Shown: positions 16,541 to 26,716 of the stretch, piece by piece
Numbering within the stretch: position 1 is the stretch's first letter
Layout of the letters: each line of letters opens with the position of its first letter
Source of the DNA: Erythrobacter neustonensis
GTDB lineage: Bacteria > Pseudomonadota > Alphaproteobacteria > Sphingomonadales > Sphingomonadaceae
NCBI RefSeq assembly: GCF_001663175.1
Contig: NZ_CP016033.1
Span: 992,001-1,056,000 of the forward strand
Length of the DNA: 64,000 bases
Direction of reading: 5' to 3'
Program-made: the position numbers and the translations under genes
Notes under the pieces: model-generated
What the model was told of the DNA's origin: nothing
What the model saw: only the letters and a program-made list of their open reading frames with translations
Database searches by the model: none

Positions 16541-17440
16541 TTGTCCCTTCTGCTTGCCCTTGCCCTTCAGGTCGGCCCCAATCCCTTGGGCGGCGCGATG
16601 CCCAACGACGATCTGGTGCGCGACCGCCCGCCGCGCGCCGATGCCGCAGCGCCGCCGCCGAGTGCCGCCGATGTTGCCGCCGAAGCCCCGCTCAATGCCA
16701 CCAGCGCGTGGTTGCAGGGGTGCCTGTCGCAGCTGGAGGAAGACCCTGCGCGCGCCCACGCCATGGCGCAGATCCGCCGCGCCGAGAGCACCGGCACCGA
16801 CCGCGTGCTCGCCAACCACTGCCTCGGCACGGCAGCCTCCGAACTGGGCCTGTGGGACGATGCGCGCACCGCCTTTGCCGCAGCGCGCGCCGAAACCCCG
16901 GCAGCCGAATCGCGCACTCGCGCGCGCTTTGGCGCACTGGCCGGCAATGCCGCGCTGGCGGGCGGCGATGCGGCGGGTGCCGAACGCCTGCTGATCGAAG
17001 CCGAGGCCGATGCCCGCGCCGCACGGGCTTCGCTGCTCGAAGCGATCGCCGCGACCGACCGCGCGCGCGCGCTGGTGACACTGGGCCGCACCGATCAGGC
17101 GCTCGCCGCGTTGGACAACGCCACCACGCTTGTTCCCGACCGCGCCGAAGGCTGGTTGCTGAAAGCCACGCTGCTGCGCCGGCTGGAGCGCCTGCCCGAA
17201 GCGCAGACCGCGATCGAGCGCGCGGCAACGCTGGCGCCGTCGAACCCCGCTGTCGGGCTTGAAGCGGGCGTGATCGCGGTGCTGACCGGGCGCGATGCGG
17301 CGGCGCGCGCAAGCTGGCAGTCGGTGATCGACCTTGCGCCCGGCACGCCTGAGGCCGCGACCGCCACCGGATACCTTGCGCAGCTCGCCCCGGCTCCCGA
17401 CATTGCGGTGCCGACGCCCGAGGAGACACCGCCGCCATGA
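16541..17440 (+). CDS. Secreted tetratricopeptide-repeat protein
   Basis: A 299-residue protein rich in Ala/Leu helix pairs. Successive TPR units are visible from about residue 55 to 280, for example [39 protein letters not shown] and [23 protein letters not shown] at 16541 gives a short hydrophobic N-terminus ([18 protein letters not shown]) that looks like a signal peptide. An internal ATG at 16598 would remove it, so TTG is preferred, though the ribosome site is weak. A role as a protein-protein scaffold in the periplasm is inferred. The stop overlaps the next ATG as ATGA. Confidence 0.8.
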   Translation: MSLLLALALQVGPNPLGGAMPNDDLVRDRPPRADAAAPPPSAADVAAEAPLNATSAWLQGCLSQLEEDPARAHAMAQIRRAESTGTDRVLANHCLGTAASELGLWDDARTAFAAARAETPAAESRTRARFGALAGNAALAGGDAAGAERLLIEAEADARAARASLLEAIAATDRARALVTLGRTDQALAALDNATTLVPDRAEGWLLKATLLRRLERLPEAQTAIERAATLAPSNPAVGLEAGVIAVLTGRDAAARASWQSVIDLAPGTPEAATATGYLAQLAPAPDIAVPTPEETPPP

Positions 17441-18440
17441 CCCGTTTTTCCGTTCTCGATCTGGTGCCCGTGCGCGAAGGCGGCACGCTGGCCGAAGCCT
17501 TTGCCGCCACCACCGCGCTTGCCCGCGCGGCGGAAGACCTGGGCTGCGACCGCTTCTGGGTGGCCGAACACCACGCGATGGACGGAATTGCCGGCGGCGC
17601 GACCTCGGTGGTGCTAGCGCATATCGGAATGCGACCAGCCGGATCCGGATCGGATCGGGCGGGATCATGCTGCCCAACCACACCCCGTTCCAGATCGCCG
17701 AACAGTTCGGCACGCTGGACGCATTGTTCCCCGGCCGGATCGATCTCGGGCTCGGCCGCGCGCCGGGGGCGGGGCCCGAGTTGCAGCGGGCCTTGCGCAA
17801 GAATCTCAACCAGGCGGCCGAATATTTCCCGCAGGACGTGATCGAACTGCGCGCGCTGCTGACGGGCGATCTCGATCTGCCGATCACCGCCACTCCGGGA
17901 CGCGGTGCCAATGTCGAGATGTGGATGCTCGGGTCGAGCCTGTTCGGTGCGCAACTCGCAGCAAAGCTCGGCCTGCCCTATGCCTTTGCCGCGCATTTCG
18001 CGCCCGATCACCTCGACACCGCGCTGGCGGTCTATCGCCGCGATTTCCAGCCATCGGCCACGCTCGATCGCCCGCATGTAATGGTCGCGATGAACGTTTT
18101 TGCCGCCGACACCGAAGCCGAGGCGCGGCTGCTCGCCTCTTCGCAGCAGCAAAGCTTCGTGCGGCTGCGTACCGGGCAGCCGGGACGCATGCCCCCGCCG
18201 ATCGCGAATTACACGGACACGCTGCCCGCGCCTGCGCAAGCGATGCTCGCGCATATCGGACAGGCCGCCGCGGTCGGCACGCCTGAACAGGTGCGCGAAC
18301 AGATCAGCGCATTCGTGGCCCGAACCGGAGCGGACGAAATCCTGTTGTCGGGCGCGACCTACGATCCGCAAGCGCGCATTCGCAGTCTGGCGCTGACGAT
18401 GGAGGCGATGGGTGCGGAGGCTGCGATGGTTGACGCCTAG
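17437..18440 (+). pseudogene. Luciferase-like (LLM) flavin-dependent monooxygenase, frameshifted
   Basis: The first 63 codons ([18 protein letters not shown]... to VVLAHIG) and the segment from [20 protein letters not shown] onward are consecutive parts of one LLM-class oxidoreductase, but they lie in different frames. The break is at 17626-17628, where the sequence reads atc-gga-atg; one extra base after GG would restore [18 protein letters not shown]. The downstream part continues intact to the stop at 18440, with the usual [10 protein letters not shown] motif near the end. As written, the frame-1 product ends at 17841 as a 134-residue chimera and would be inactive. A one-base sequencing error is an equal possibility. 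Full-length product would be 333-334 residues, normal for the family. Confidence 0.85.
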
Positions 18441-18515
18441 TTCGGCAATCATCCCACTTGCACAAGGCGCACCGAAAGGCCTATCGCCATCCGACACGAT
18501 AACAACAATCCGGCA

Positions 18516-18524
18516 TAATATAAT
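18516..18524 (+). promoter_or_regulatory. Candidate -10 element for glutamate dehydrogenase
   Basis: The AT-rich stretch TAATATAAT holds a perfect TATAAT (18519-18524). It lies about 42 bases before the gdh start, in an otherwise GC-rich spacer. No good -35 box is seen at the right distance; GACA at 18493-18496 is the nearest resemblance. Confidence 0.4.
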
Positions 18525-18566
18525 TACAGCCGCACGCCGGATCCGCAGGATGAGCAGGAGCCGAAA

Positions 18567-21500
18567 ATGGGGTCTAAGACCGTCGCCGCCAAGGGCGTGC
18601 GCAGCAATGCGCAGGCGCTGACCAAGGCGCTTCGCAGCCAGCTTGAAGCGTCGCTGCTGCCGGGCGAGGCCCCGGCCGACAAGGCGGCGCTCGATGACGC
18701 TGCCGACTGGCTGATCGCGGCGGCTGCCACCCGCGCCCCGGGCGAGCCCATCGTCCTGATCGAATCCGCCGCGCGCGAAAAACGGCACTTGCGCATCGCC
18801 ATCATCAACGACGATCAGCCGTTTCTGGTCGATTCGGTTGCGGCGGCGATCGCGGCGCAGGGGTTCGGCATCGACCGGATGCTGCATCCGGTGGTCGAGG
18901 TTGCCCGTGACGAATCGGGTGCAATCACCGCAATCGGCAAGGACGGCGCGGCGCAGCGCGAATCGATCATCTACATCGAAACCCCGCGCGGCGACGCCCG
19001 CCAGCGGCGCGAACTGCACGAGGCGATCGAGGCGGCGCTGGGCGATGTCCACGCTGCGGTCGCCGATTGGCCCGCGATGCAGACCGCGATCCGCGAGGAT
19101 GCAGGGGCCGTCGCCGCGATCGACGCCGAAGCGGGCGCGCTGCTCGAATGGCTGGGCGACGGGATGCTGACCCAGCTTGGGCACATCACCCGCCGCCGCG
19201 ACGGCACCAGCGAGGCGCGGCTGGGCATCTGCCGCGCTTCGGCGCAGGACCTGCTCGCCGAGATTTCCTACGAACGCGCCTTCGAATGGTTCGATGCCGC
19301 AGAAAAGGACGGCGCGCCCAAGGCGATGCTGGCGATCAAGTCGAACGTGCAGTCGCGCGTTCACCGCGCCAGCCCGCTCGACCTGTTCATCGTCCCGGTG
19401 CGCGAGGGCGGCACGATTGCTGCGTTGTCGATCCATGCCGGGCTGTGGACCAGCGCAGCCATGAATGCGCGCCCCGCCGAAGTGCCCGTGCTGCGCGCGA
19501 TGGTGGCCGATCTGACGCACAAGCTGGGCTTCGATCCGAACGGCCACAACGGCAAGGCGCTGGTCCATGCCTTCGCCTCGCTCCCCAACGATCTGCTGAC
19601 CGCCTTTGCGCCCGACCGTGCAGCGCATCTGGTGACCGCGAAGATGGCGCTGATCGACCGTCCGCGCACCCGTGTCATCACCGTGCCCTCGCTGCTTGAA
19701 CGCCATGTCTTTGCCTTCGTGTGGTTACCGCGCGACCAGTTGAGCACCGATGTCCGCTTGCAGATCCAGGCGATGCTGCTGCAATCGCCCGGCGCCGCGC
19801 TGCTCGACTGGAGCCTCGAGGTCGAAGGGTCGAACCTGGCGCTGCTGCGCTTCCTGATCGACGTGCGCGCCTGCGCAGCCCTGCCCGATGATGCCGCGAT
19901 CGAAGCGCAACTGGCCGATCTCCTGCGCGGCTGGAACGAGGCGGTCGCGACCCATCTCGCCACCAGCGAGGAAGAGGGCCGGGCGGCAACGCTCGCCAGC
20001 CGCTATGCCGCCGCCTTCCCGACCGGATACCGGCTTGCCTATGGCCCCGAGGAGGCCGCGCGCGACATCGCCAAGCTGCGCGCGCTGGCGCTGACCGAGG
20101 GCGAAAGCCAGATTGCCAAGGCCCCGGAGCGCGCGGTGCGCCTGTTCCGGCTTGCCGGGGACGGGCGCGAAACGCTGCGGCTCAAGGTCTATCTGCATCG
20201 CGGCGCACTGGCACTGTCCGATGCGGTGCCTGCGCTCGAGAATTTCGGCTTCCGTGTGATTGCCGAGGTGCCGACCTATCTGACCGATGCCACTCTCGGC
20301 TCGATCCACGATTTCATCCTGACGCTGCCCGCGGGCCACGATGCCGACACGCTGCTCGACCGTGCCGCGCTGATCGAAGGCGCGCTCGCTGATGTGTTGA
20401 ATGGCGCGGCGGAGGATGATCCCTTCAACCGCCTGATCCCCGCCGCCGGCCTCGCCCTGCGCGAAGCGAACTGGCTGCGCGCAGTCTATCGCTACCTGCG
20501 CCAGACCGGGGTCAGCTACACGATCTACACCGTGGTCGATGCGCTGGCCGCCGCGCCGCAGGTGACGCTGGCGATGATCGCGCTGTTCGAGGCGACCCAC
20601 GATCCCGATTTTGCCGGTGAGCGCGATGAGGCGGTCGCCGCCGCGCAATCCGCCTTCACCCGCGGGTTGGCGAAAGTCACCGCGATCAACGACGACCGCC
20701 TGCTTCGGCTTTACCGCGCGGTGCTGGGCGCGGTGCTGCGCACCAACGCCTTTGCGCCGGCCGCGGCCGAGGCGCTCGCCTTCAAGCTCGATTCGCATCA
20801 GGTGCCGGGGCTTCCCAAGCCGCTGCCGTGGCGCGAGATCTTCGTCTATTCGCGCCGGGTCGAAGGCATCCACCTGCGCTCCGGCCCGGTCGCGCGCGGG
20901 GGCCTGCGCTGGTCCGACCGGCGCGACGACTTCCGCACCGAAGTGCTCGGCCTGATGAAGGCGCAGCGGGTCAAGAATGCGGTGATCGTGCCGACGGGGG
21001 CCAAGGGCGGGTTCTATCCCAAGCAATTGCCCAACCCCGCGCTCGACCGCGAAGGCTGGGCCGCCGAAGGGCGCGCGGCCTACGAAATCTTCATCCGCAC
21101 GCTGCTGTCGGTCACCGACAACATCGTCGATGGCCGCGTGGTGCATCCCGATGCCGTTGTCGTGCGCGACGGCGAGGACCCCTATTTCGTGGTCGCCGCG
21201 GACAAAGGCACCGCGACCTTCTCCGACATTGCCAACGGGATCGCGCAGGGGCGCAACTTCTGGCTCGACGATGCCTTCGCCAGCGGCGGGTCGAACGGGT
21301 ATGACCACAAGGCGATGGGGATCACCGCGCGCGGCGCCTGGGTTTCGGTCCAGCGCCATTTCCGCGAAATGGGGATCGACGTGCAGACCGATCCGGTCCG
21401 CGTGGCAGGTTGCGGCGACATGTCGGGCGACGTGTTCGGCAACGGGATGCTGCTGTCAAAAAGCATCCAGCTGGTCGCCGCCTTCGATCACCGCCACATC

Positions 21501-23288
21501 TTCATCGATCCGTCCCCCGATGCGGCGGCCAGCTGGAAGGAACGCGCGCGGATGTTCGCGCTCCCCCGGTCGAGCTGGGACGATTACGACAAGGCGCTGA
21601 TTTCCAAGGGCGGCGGGGTGTTCCCGCGCAGCGCCAAGCTCATCAAGCTGCCCAAGCAGGCGCGCGAGGCCTTGGGCATCGAGGCCAAGGAAATCGAGCC
21701 CGAGGCGCTGATCACCGCGATCCTCAAGGCGCCGGTCGATCTGCTCTGGTTCGGCGGGATCGGCACCTATGTAAAGGCGCCGCAGGAAAGCCACAGCCAG
21801 GTCGGCGATCCGGCCAATGACGGCTTGCGCGTCGACGCGACCGAAATCCGCGCACGCGTGATCGGCGAAGGCGCGAACCTTGGCGTTACGCAGGCGGGGC
21901 GCATCGCGTTCTCGATGAACGGCGGGCGGATCAACACCGATTTCATCGACAATTCGGCCGGCGTCGATTGTTCGGACAACGAGGTCAACATCAAGATCGC
22001 GCTGGCCGCTGCCACCGCCAGCGGCAAGCTGTCCGAAAAGAAGCGCAACACGCTGCTCGCCAGCATGACCGACGACGTCGCCGAACTGGTGCTGGAGGAC
22101 AACCGCCTGCAGGCGCTGGCGCTGTCGATCGCCGAAAGCGGCGGCGCGGCGGCGACACCCGCCTATGTCCGGCTGATCGAACGGCTCGAGGAAGTCGGCG
22201 ATTTCGACCGCCGCACCGAAGGCGTCGCCGATGGCGAGACGCTGACCCGGCGCGCGGCGGACGGTCAGGGCATGACCCGGCCCGAACTGGCGGTGCTCTT
22301 GTCTTCGGCCAAGCTGGCCTTGCAGGCCGCGCTGGAGGCGAGCGATCTGCCCGATGATCCGGTGCTCGAGCCCTTGCTGATGGCGCGTTTCCCGGCGGCG
22401 ATGCGCAAGACCTATGCCGAGGAAATCCGCCATCACCGGCTGCGGCGCGAGATGATCGCGACCAGCCTGTCGAACCGGATCGTCAACCGGCTGGGCATGG
22501 TCCATCCCTTCGAGCTTGCCGAAGAGGAAGGCGTGGGCCTTGCCGAAGTTGCCGCGGCCTTCGTGGTGGCCGAAAGGCTGTTCGGGCTCGAACCGCTGTG
22601 GCGCGAGCTTGAAAACGCCGACATTCCCGAGCCTGCACGCCTTGCGCTGTTCGACCGGCTGGCAGCGGCCATCGGCAACCTCATGAGCGACGTGCTGCGC
22701 ACCGCGGCGGGCAAGGTAACCGCCGGTGCGATGATCGGCGAGCTGGCCGAAGGCGTCACCGCGCTGGTCGCAGCGCGCGAGGATCTGCTCACCGCCGAAC
22801 CGCGCGCCCGCTCGAAAGCCTTGCGCGATGGCTTCGTCGCGCTGGGTGCGCCCGAGGCGCTGGCCGCCAAGGTCGCCAACCTGTTCGATTTCGACGGGGC
22901 GGTGGGGCTGGCGCAGGCCGCGCTGGCCGGCGGAATCGCGCCGCAAGTGTTGACCCACGCCTTTACCGATATCGGCACCGCATTGGGTCTCGACTGGGCG
23001 CAGGGGACCGCGGCGCACATGAGCCCGTCGGACGTGTGGGAACGCCTGCTCGTTTCGGGGCTGGCGCGCGATTTCCAGCAGATGCGGATCGAATTCCTGC
23101 GCCGGCTCACCCGGACCAAGGCAGGCAAGGACGATCCGCGCGGCGCGGTGGCCGACTGGGCGGCGCGCAACGCCGCCGGGGTGGCGCAGTTCCGCAGCAT
23201 GATCACCCGCGCACAATCGCGTCCCCCCGTGGGCGCGGCGATGCTTGCCCAGATCGCCAGCCAGGCGCGCAATCTGCTCGAACGGTAG
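18567..23288 (+). CDS. NAD-dependent glutamate dehydrogenase, large (about 180 kDa) class
   Basis: A 1573-residue enzyme of the Bact_GDH family that oxidatively deaminates glutamate to 2-oxoglutarate and ammonium. The long N-terminal part (about 1-690) holds the ACT-like and helical regulatory modules. The catalytic region contains SGPVARGGLRWSDRRDDFRTE (about 771), the active-site Lys in TGAKGGFYPKQ (about 811) and GCGDMSGDVFGNGMLLS (about 950). The nucleotide-binding part includes LLWFGGIGTYVKA (about 1058) and GEGANLGVTQAGR (about 1104). The C-terminal helical domain runs to 1573. AGGAG is 7 bases before the ATG. It probably serves glutamate catabolism and is often allosterically controlled by amino acids in this class. 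Confidence 0.95.
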   Translation: MGSKTVAAKGVRSNAQALTKALRSQLEASLLPGEAPADKAALDDAADWLIAAAATRAPGEPIVLIESAAREKRHLRIAIINDDQPFLVDSVAAAIAAQGFGIDRMLHPVVEVARDESGAITAIGKDGAAQRESIIYIETPRGDARQRRELHEAIEAALGDVHAAVADWPAMQTAIREDAGAVAAIDAEAGALLEWLGDGMLTQLGHITRRRDGTSEARLGICRASAQDLLAEISYERAFEWFDAAEKDGAPKAMLAIKSNVQSRVHRASPLDLFIVPVREGGTIAALSIHAGLWTSAAMNARPAEVPVLRAMVADLTHKLGFDPNGHNGKALVHAFASLPNDLLTAFAPDRAAHLVTAKMALIDRPRTRVITVPSLLERHVFAFVWLPRDQLSTDVRLQIQAMLLQSPGAALLDWSLEVEGSNLALLRFLIDVRACAALPDDAAIEAQLADLLRGWNEAVATHLATSEEEGRAATLASRYAAAFPTGYRLAYGPEEAARDIAKLRALALTEGESQIAKAPERAVRLFRLAGDGRETLRLKVYLHRGALALSDAVPALENFGFRVIAEVPTYLTDATLGSIHDFILTLPAGHDADTLLDRAALIEGALADVLNGAAEDDPFNRLIPAAGLALREANWLRAVYRYLRQTGVSYTIYTVVDALAAAPQVTLAMIALFEATHDPDFAGERDEAVAAAQSAFTRGLAKVTAINDDRLLRLYRAVLGAVLRTNAFAPAAAEALAFKLDSHQVPGLPKPLPWREIFVYSRRVEGIHLRSGPVARGGLRWSDRRDDFRTEVLGLMKAQRVKNAVIVPTGAKGGFYPKQLPNPALDREGWAAEGRAAYEIFIRTLLSVTDNIVDGRVVHPDAVVVRDGEDPYFVVAADKGTATFSDIANGIAQGRNFWLDDAFASGGSNGYDHKAMGITARGAWVSVQRHFREMGIDVQTDPVRVAGCGDMSGDVFGNGMLLSKSIQLVAAFDHRHIFIDPSPDAAASWKERARMFALPRSSWDDYDKALISKGGGVFPRSAKLIKLPKQAREALGIEAKEIEPEALITAILKAPVDLLWFGGIGTYVKAPQESHSQVGDPANDGLRVDATEIRARVIGEGANLGVTQAGRIAFSMNGGRINTDFIDNSAGVDCSDNEVNIKIALAAATASGKLSEKKRNTLLASMTDDVAELVLEDNRLQALALSIAESGGAAATPAYVRLIERLEEVGDFDRRTEGVADGETLTRRAADGQGMTRPELAVLLSSAKLALQAALEASDLPDDPVLEPLLMARFPAAMRKTYAEEIRHHRLRREMIATSLSNRIVNRLGMVHPFELAEEEGVGLAEVAAAFVVAERLFGLEPLWRELENADIPEPARLALFDRLAAAIGNLMSDVLRTAAGKVTAGAMIGELAEGVTALVAAREDLLTAEPRARSKALRDGFVALGAPEALAAKVANLFDFDGAVGLAQAALAGGIAPQVLTHAFTDIGTALGLDWAQGTAAHMSPSDVWERLLVSGLARDFQQMRIEFLRRLTRTKAGKDDPRGAVADWAARNAAGVAQFRSMITRAQSRPPVGAAMLAQIASQARNLLER

Positions 23289-23310
23289 GCAAAGGTTGAA
23301 ACCATCAGGT

Positions 23311-23352
23311 TGACCCTTGGCCGATTTGCGGCACATCAAGGGCCAAGGGTCA
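23311..23352. repeat. 12-bp inverted repeat between gdh and the flavoprotein gene
   Basis: Perfect arms TGACCCTTGGCC (23311-23322) and GGCCAAGGGTCA (23341-23352) are separated by 18 bases. It begins 23 bases after the gdh stop and ends 21 bases before the next start codon. It could form a stable RNA hairpin (terminator or processing site) or be a regulator-binding site. No T-run follows. Confidence 0.75.
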
Positions 23353-23373
23353 CCTGAAGGGCATAGCGACGCA

Positions 23374-24618
23374 ATGGCAGCAATGAACCAACACGCCGAT
23401 GTCGTGATCGTCGGCACCGGCCACGGCGGCGCGCAGGCCGCGATCGCGCTGCGCCAGCACGGGTTCGAAGGTTCGATCCTGATGATCGGGCGCGACACTG
23501 CGCCGCCTTACGAACGCCCGCCCCTGTCAAAGGAATATCTCGCGGGCGACAAGGGGTTCGAGCGGATCATGATCCGGCCCGAGAAATTCTGGGCCGAGAA
23601 GGATATCGCCCTGCGTCTCGGTGCAGCGGTGACCGCGATCGATCCGGTGCGCCATGCGCTGACGCTGTCCGATGGCGGGCAAGTGACCTATGGCAAGCTG
23701 ATCTGGTCGGGCGGGGGCGATCCGCGCCGCCTGCCCGTGCCGGGTGCGGTGCTGCCCGGGGTGTTCTATGTCCGCGACAAGGGTGATGCCGATGCTATGA
23801 TGCGCGCGCTCGACGCGGGCGCGCGGCGCGCGGTGGTGATCGGCGGCGGCTATATCGGGCTGGAGGCCGCCGCGGTGCTGCGCAAGCTCGGCTGCGAGGT
23901 CGTGCTGGTCGAAATGTTGCCGCGTCTGCTGGCGCGCGTGGCCGGCGAGGAATTGTCCGACTTCTATGCCGAGGAACACCGCCGGCAGGGGGTGGATGTG
24001 CGGCTCGAAACCGGGGTCAGTGCAGTGCTCGGCGAAAGCGAGGGGCGGGTCACCGGCGTCCGGCTCGACAATGGCGAGGAAATCGCCTGCGACATGGTCG
24101 TCGTCGGGATCGGGGTGGTGCCCGCGGTCGCGCCGCTGATCGCTGCGGGCGCGGCGGGCAGCAACGGGGTCGATGTCGATTTCTGCTGCCGCACGACGCT
24201 CGACGATGTCTATGCGATCGGCGACTGCGCCGCGCACGCCAACGCCTTTGCCGACAATGCGGTGATCCGGCTGGAATCGGTCCAGAACGCGCACGACATG
24301 GCCGCCACCACCGCACGCGCGATCATGGGCGACAAGACGCCCTATCACGCGCTGCCGTGGTTCTGGTCGAACCAGTATGATCTGAAATTGCAGACCGCCG
24401 GGCTCAGCCTCGGTTTCGACCAGACCGTGCTGCGCGGCGATCCGGCGACGCGCAAGTTCACCGTGGTCTATCTGAAGGGCGGCAAGCCGATTGCCTTCGA
24501 TTGCGTGGGCACGATGAAGGATTACGTGCAGGCGCGAAAGCTGCTCGAAAGCGGGGTAGGCAAGGTCGATCCGGCGCTGCTGGCAGATCCCGAGGTGGCG
24601 CTCAAAGACCTGATGTAA
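23374..24618 (+). CDS. FAD-dependent NAD(P)H ferredoxin/rubredoxin reductase family protein
   Basis: A 414-residue flavoprotein with an N-terminal FAD Rossmann motif ([14 protein letters not shown], about 10-23), a central NAD(P)H-binding motif ([17 protein letters not shown], about 153) and the FAD-pyrophosphate motif VYAIGDCA (about 280). A C-terminal reductase domain starts at about 325 with [15 protein letters not shown]. This matches the reductases that pass electrons from NAD(P)H to [2Fe-2S] ferredoxins serving P450s or dioxygenases. The ATG at 23374 (or 23383) is chosen over the TTG at 23317, which lies inside the inverted repeat. A CYP153-like P450 lies 3.5 kb downstream and could be a client (inference). 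The 3' end overlaps queG by 17 bases. Confidence 0.9.
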   Translation: MAAMNQHADVVIVGTGHGGAQAAIALRQHGFEGSILMIGRDTAPPYERPPLSKEYLAGDKGFERIMIRPEKFWAEKDIALRLGAAVTAIDPVRHALTLSDGGQVTYGKLIWSGGGDPRRLPVPGAVLPGVFYVRDKGDADAMMRALDAGARRAVVIGGGYIGLEAAAVLRKLGCEVVLVEMLPRLLARVAGEELSDFYAEEHRRQGVDVRLETGVSAVLGESEGRVTGVRLDNGEEIACDMVVVGIGVVPAVAPLIAAGAAGSNGVDVDFCCRTTLDDVYAIGDCAAHANAFADNAVIRLESVQNAHDMAATTARAIMGDKTPYHALPWFWSNQYDLKLQTAGLSLGFDQTVLRGDPATRKFTVVYLKGGKPIAFDCVGTMKDYVQARKLLESGVGKVDPALLADPEVALKDLM

Positions 24619-25657
24619 GCCGCGCCAGCGCCCATCGGGCGGCATCGGCAACCACCGGGTCAGGGTCGGCGGTCAAGGCTTGCACCTGCACCGCAAGCCC
24701 GGCGTTGCCGCTGTTGCCCGCGGCATACAGGCAGTTGCGCACGAAGCGGTCACGCCCGATCCGCTTGATCGGAGAGCCCGAGAACAGCGCCCGAAACCCC
24801 GCATCGTCGAGCGCCAGCAACTCGCCCAGCCGCGGCGCGACCAGTTCGGCGCGCGGCAGGAATTCGCGCATCGCCTGCGCCTGGCTGGCAAACTTGTTCC
24901 ACGGGCACACCGCAAGGCAATCGTCGCAGCCATAGATGCGGTTGCCGAGGCCCGCGCGCAGATCCTCGTCGACCGGCCCCTTGTGCTCGATCGTGAGGTA
25001 GGAAATGCAGCGCCGCGCATCCAATCGGTAAGGCGCGGGGAAGGCATTGGTGGGGCAGGCATCGAGACACGCGCGGCAGCTTCCGCACTGGTCGCGGTGC
25101 GGCGTCGCCGGAGCAAGATCGAGCGTGGTGTAGATCGCCCCCAGAAACAGCCAGCTGCCATGCGTCGGGCTGACCATGTTGGTATGCTTGCCCTGCCACC
25201 CGATCCCGGCGGCCTCGCCCAGCGGTTTTTCCATCACCGGGGCGGTGTCGACGAACACCTTGACCCCTGCGCCGGGCACCTCGGCCACCAGCCAGCGGGC
25301 CAGCGCCTTCAGCCGTTTCTTGACGACATCGTGATAGTCCTTGCCTTGCGCATAGACCGAGATCCGCGCGTGGCTGTCCGATCCTTCGAGCGCGAGCGGA
25401 TCATGCGCGGGCGCGTAGCTCATCCCCAGCGCGATCACGCTGCGCGCCTCGTCCCACAGACCTTGCGGCGAGCGCCGGTGTTCCAGCCGCGTCGCCATCC
25501 ATTCCATGCTGCCGTGGTGGCCTTCGCCCAGCCACTGTTCGAGCCGCGCGGCGCGCAGCGGATTTTCGCGCGCGCCGGTAAAGCCGCACACGGCAAAGCC
25601 TTCGGCCAGCGCCTGCGCACCGATCCGGTCGGCAAGGCTTGCGGCCGTGTTAACCAT
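24602..25657 (-). CDS. queG: Epoxyqueuosine reductase
   Basis: A 351-residue cobalamin- and iron-sulfur-dependent enzyme that carries out the last step of queuosine synthesis in tRNA, converting epoxyqueuosine to queuosine. The two [4Fe-4S] clusters are shown by [16 protein letters not shown] and [15 protein letters not shown]. An N-terminal DUF1730-type cobalamin domain (about 20-180) and a C-terminal HEAT-like tail are present. The start at 25657 has GGGAG about 10 bases upstream. It is divergent from the ABC transporter operon and convergent with the flavoprotein gene. Confidence 0.96.
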   Translation of the reverse strand: MVNTAASLADRIGAQALAEGFAVCGFTGARENPLRAARLEQWLGEGHHGSMEWMATRLEHRRSPQGLWDEARSVIALGMSYAPAHDPLALEGSDSHARISVYAQGKDYHDVVKKRLKALARWLVAEVPGAGVKVFVDTAPVMEKPLGEAAGIGWQGKHTNMVSPTHGSWLFLGAIYTTLDLAPATPHRDQCGSCRACLDACPTNAFPAPYRLDARRCISYLTIEHKGPVDEDLRAGLGNRIYGCDDCLAVCPWNKFASQAQAMREFLPRAELVAPRLGELLALDDAGFRALFSGSPIKRIGRDRFVRNCLYAAGNSGNAGLAVQVQALTADPDPVVADAARWALARLTSGL

Positions 25658-25705
25658 GTCTGGAGAGGCTCCCGTTCAATCCTGCGCGCTAATCGCGTAA
25701 GCCCT

Positions 25706-26716
25706 ATGGACATGGCGGTAAGCGATCACATCACGGCGGGCAATGCGGCACAGCGTTTCGGCGCGATCCCGGTCGACGCACGCCCCCTCGCCATCGAAGC
25801 GCGCGGGCTGGTCAAGAGCTTCGACGGCACGCGCGCGGTCGACGGGGTGGACATTTCGGTGCCCGAAGGCGCGATCTACGGCATCCTCGGCCCCAATGGT
25901 GCGGGCAAGACCACGACGCTGCGGATGCTGCTCGGCATCATCGATCCCGATGCGGGCGTGCGCCGCGTGTTCGGGCATGACCGCCCGCATGATATCGGCC
26001 GGCTGATCGGCTATCTCCCCGAAGAACGCGGCCTTTACCCCTCGATGAAATGCATCGAGGCGATCGCCTTCATGGGTGCGCTGCGCGGCCTGCCGCTCGC
26101 CGAAGGGCGCCGCCGCGCGGCCGATCTGCTCGACCGCCACGGGCTCGGCCATGCCGCGGGACGGCAGATCCGCCAGCTCTCCAAGGGCATGGCACAGACC
26201 GTGCAATTGCTCGGCACGCTGGTGCATCAGCCGCGGCTGGTGGTGCTCGACGAGCCGTTTTCGGGGCTGGACGCGATCAACCAGGGAAAGCTGGAACTGA
26301 TGATCCGCGCGCTGGCGGATGACGGGGTGACCGTGATCTTCTCGACCCACGTCATTCACCATGCCGAACGCCTGTGCGAAGGCGTGGCGATCATCGCTGG
26401 GGGCAAGGTGCCCTATGCCGGCAGCGTCGAGGCGGCGCGCGACCGGATCCCGGCGCAGGTGCGGCTCGAAACCCGTGCGCGCGAAGGCGCATGGATGGCC
26501 GCGCTCCCGCCCGAAACCCGCCGCAATGGCGATTTCTTCCAGTTCCCGCTCCCCGAAACCGGGATCGAGCCGCTGCTCAAAAGCCTGATCGAAGGCGAGG
26601 CGGGCATCCTCTCGCTTTCGATCGAACGCGCGGGTCTGCACGATGCCTTTGTCGCGATCGCGGGCGAGGCCGCCGCTGCCGCGCTTGCCGCAGATGCCGA
26701 AGGAGCGCGGGCATGA
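25706..26716 (+). CDS. ABC transporter ATP-binding protein (NatA-like)
   Basis: A 336-residue nucleotide-binding subunit. It has Walker A GPNGAGKTT (about 73), the signature LSKGM (about 161), Walker B LVVLDEPFSGLD (about 181) and the switch His in STHVIHH (about 214). A C-terminal DUF4162-type extension of about 100 residues is typical of ABC-2 exporters of the NatAB/YhaP kind. The ATG at 25706 (or 25712) follows the divergent spacer with queG; frames further upstream are open but overlap queG. The stop overlaps the permease ATG as ATGA. Confidence 0.93.
   Translation: MDMAVSDHITAGNAAQRFGAIPVDARPLAIEARGLVKSFDGTRAVDGVDISVPEGAIYGILGPNGAGKTTTLRMLLGIIDPDAGVRRVFGHDRPHDIGRLIGYLPEERGLYPSMKCIEAIAFMGALRGLPLAEGRRRAADLLDRHGLGHAAGRQIRQLSKGMAQTVQLLGTLVHQPRLVVLDEPFSGLDAINQGKLELMIRALADDGVTVIFSTHVIHHAERLCEGVAIIAGGKVPYAGSVEAARDRIPAQVRLETRAREGAWMAALPPETRRNGDFFQFPLPETGIEPLLKSLIEGEAGILSLSIERAGLHDAFVAIAGEAAAAALAADAEGARA

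Noticed and set aside
17334..18440. Treating the second part of the luciferase-like gene as an independent gene
   Set aside because: Its sequence begins in the middle of the barrel, right where the first frame stops matching. No ribosome site precedes the first internal ATG.
16692..19706. A 1004-codon open frame on the minus strand
   Set aside because: It runs opposite the TPR, luciferase-like and glutamate dehydrogenase genes, has an Arg/Gly/His-heavy composition and no recognisable domain. It is a by-product of high third-position GC in the real genes.
21456..23498. A 680-codon open frame opposite the glutamate dehydrogenase 3' half
   Set aside because: No ribosome site or domain. The plus-strand gene has clear catalytic motifs over the same bases.
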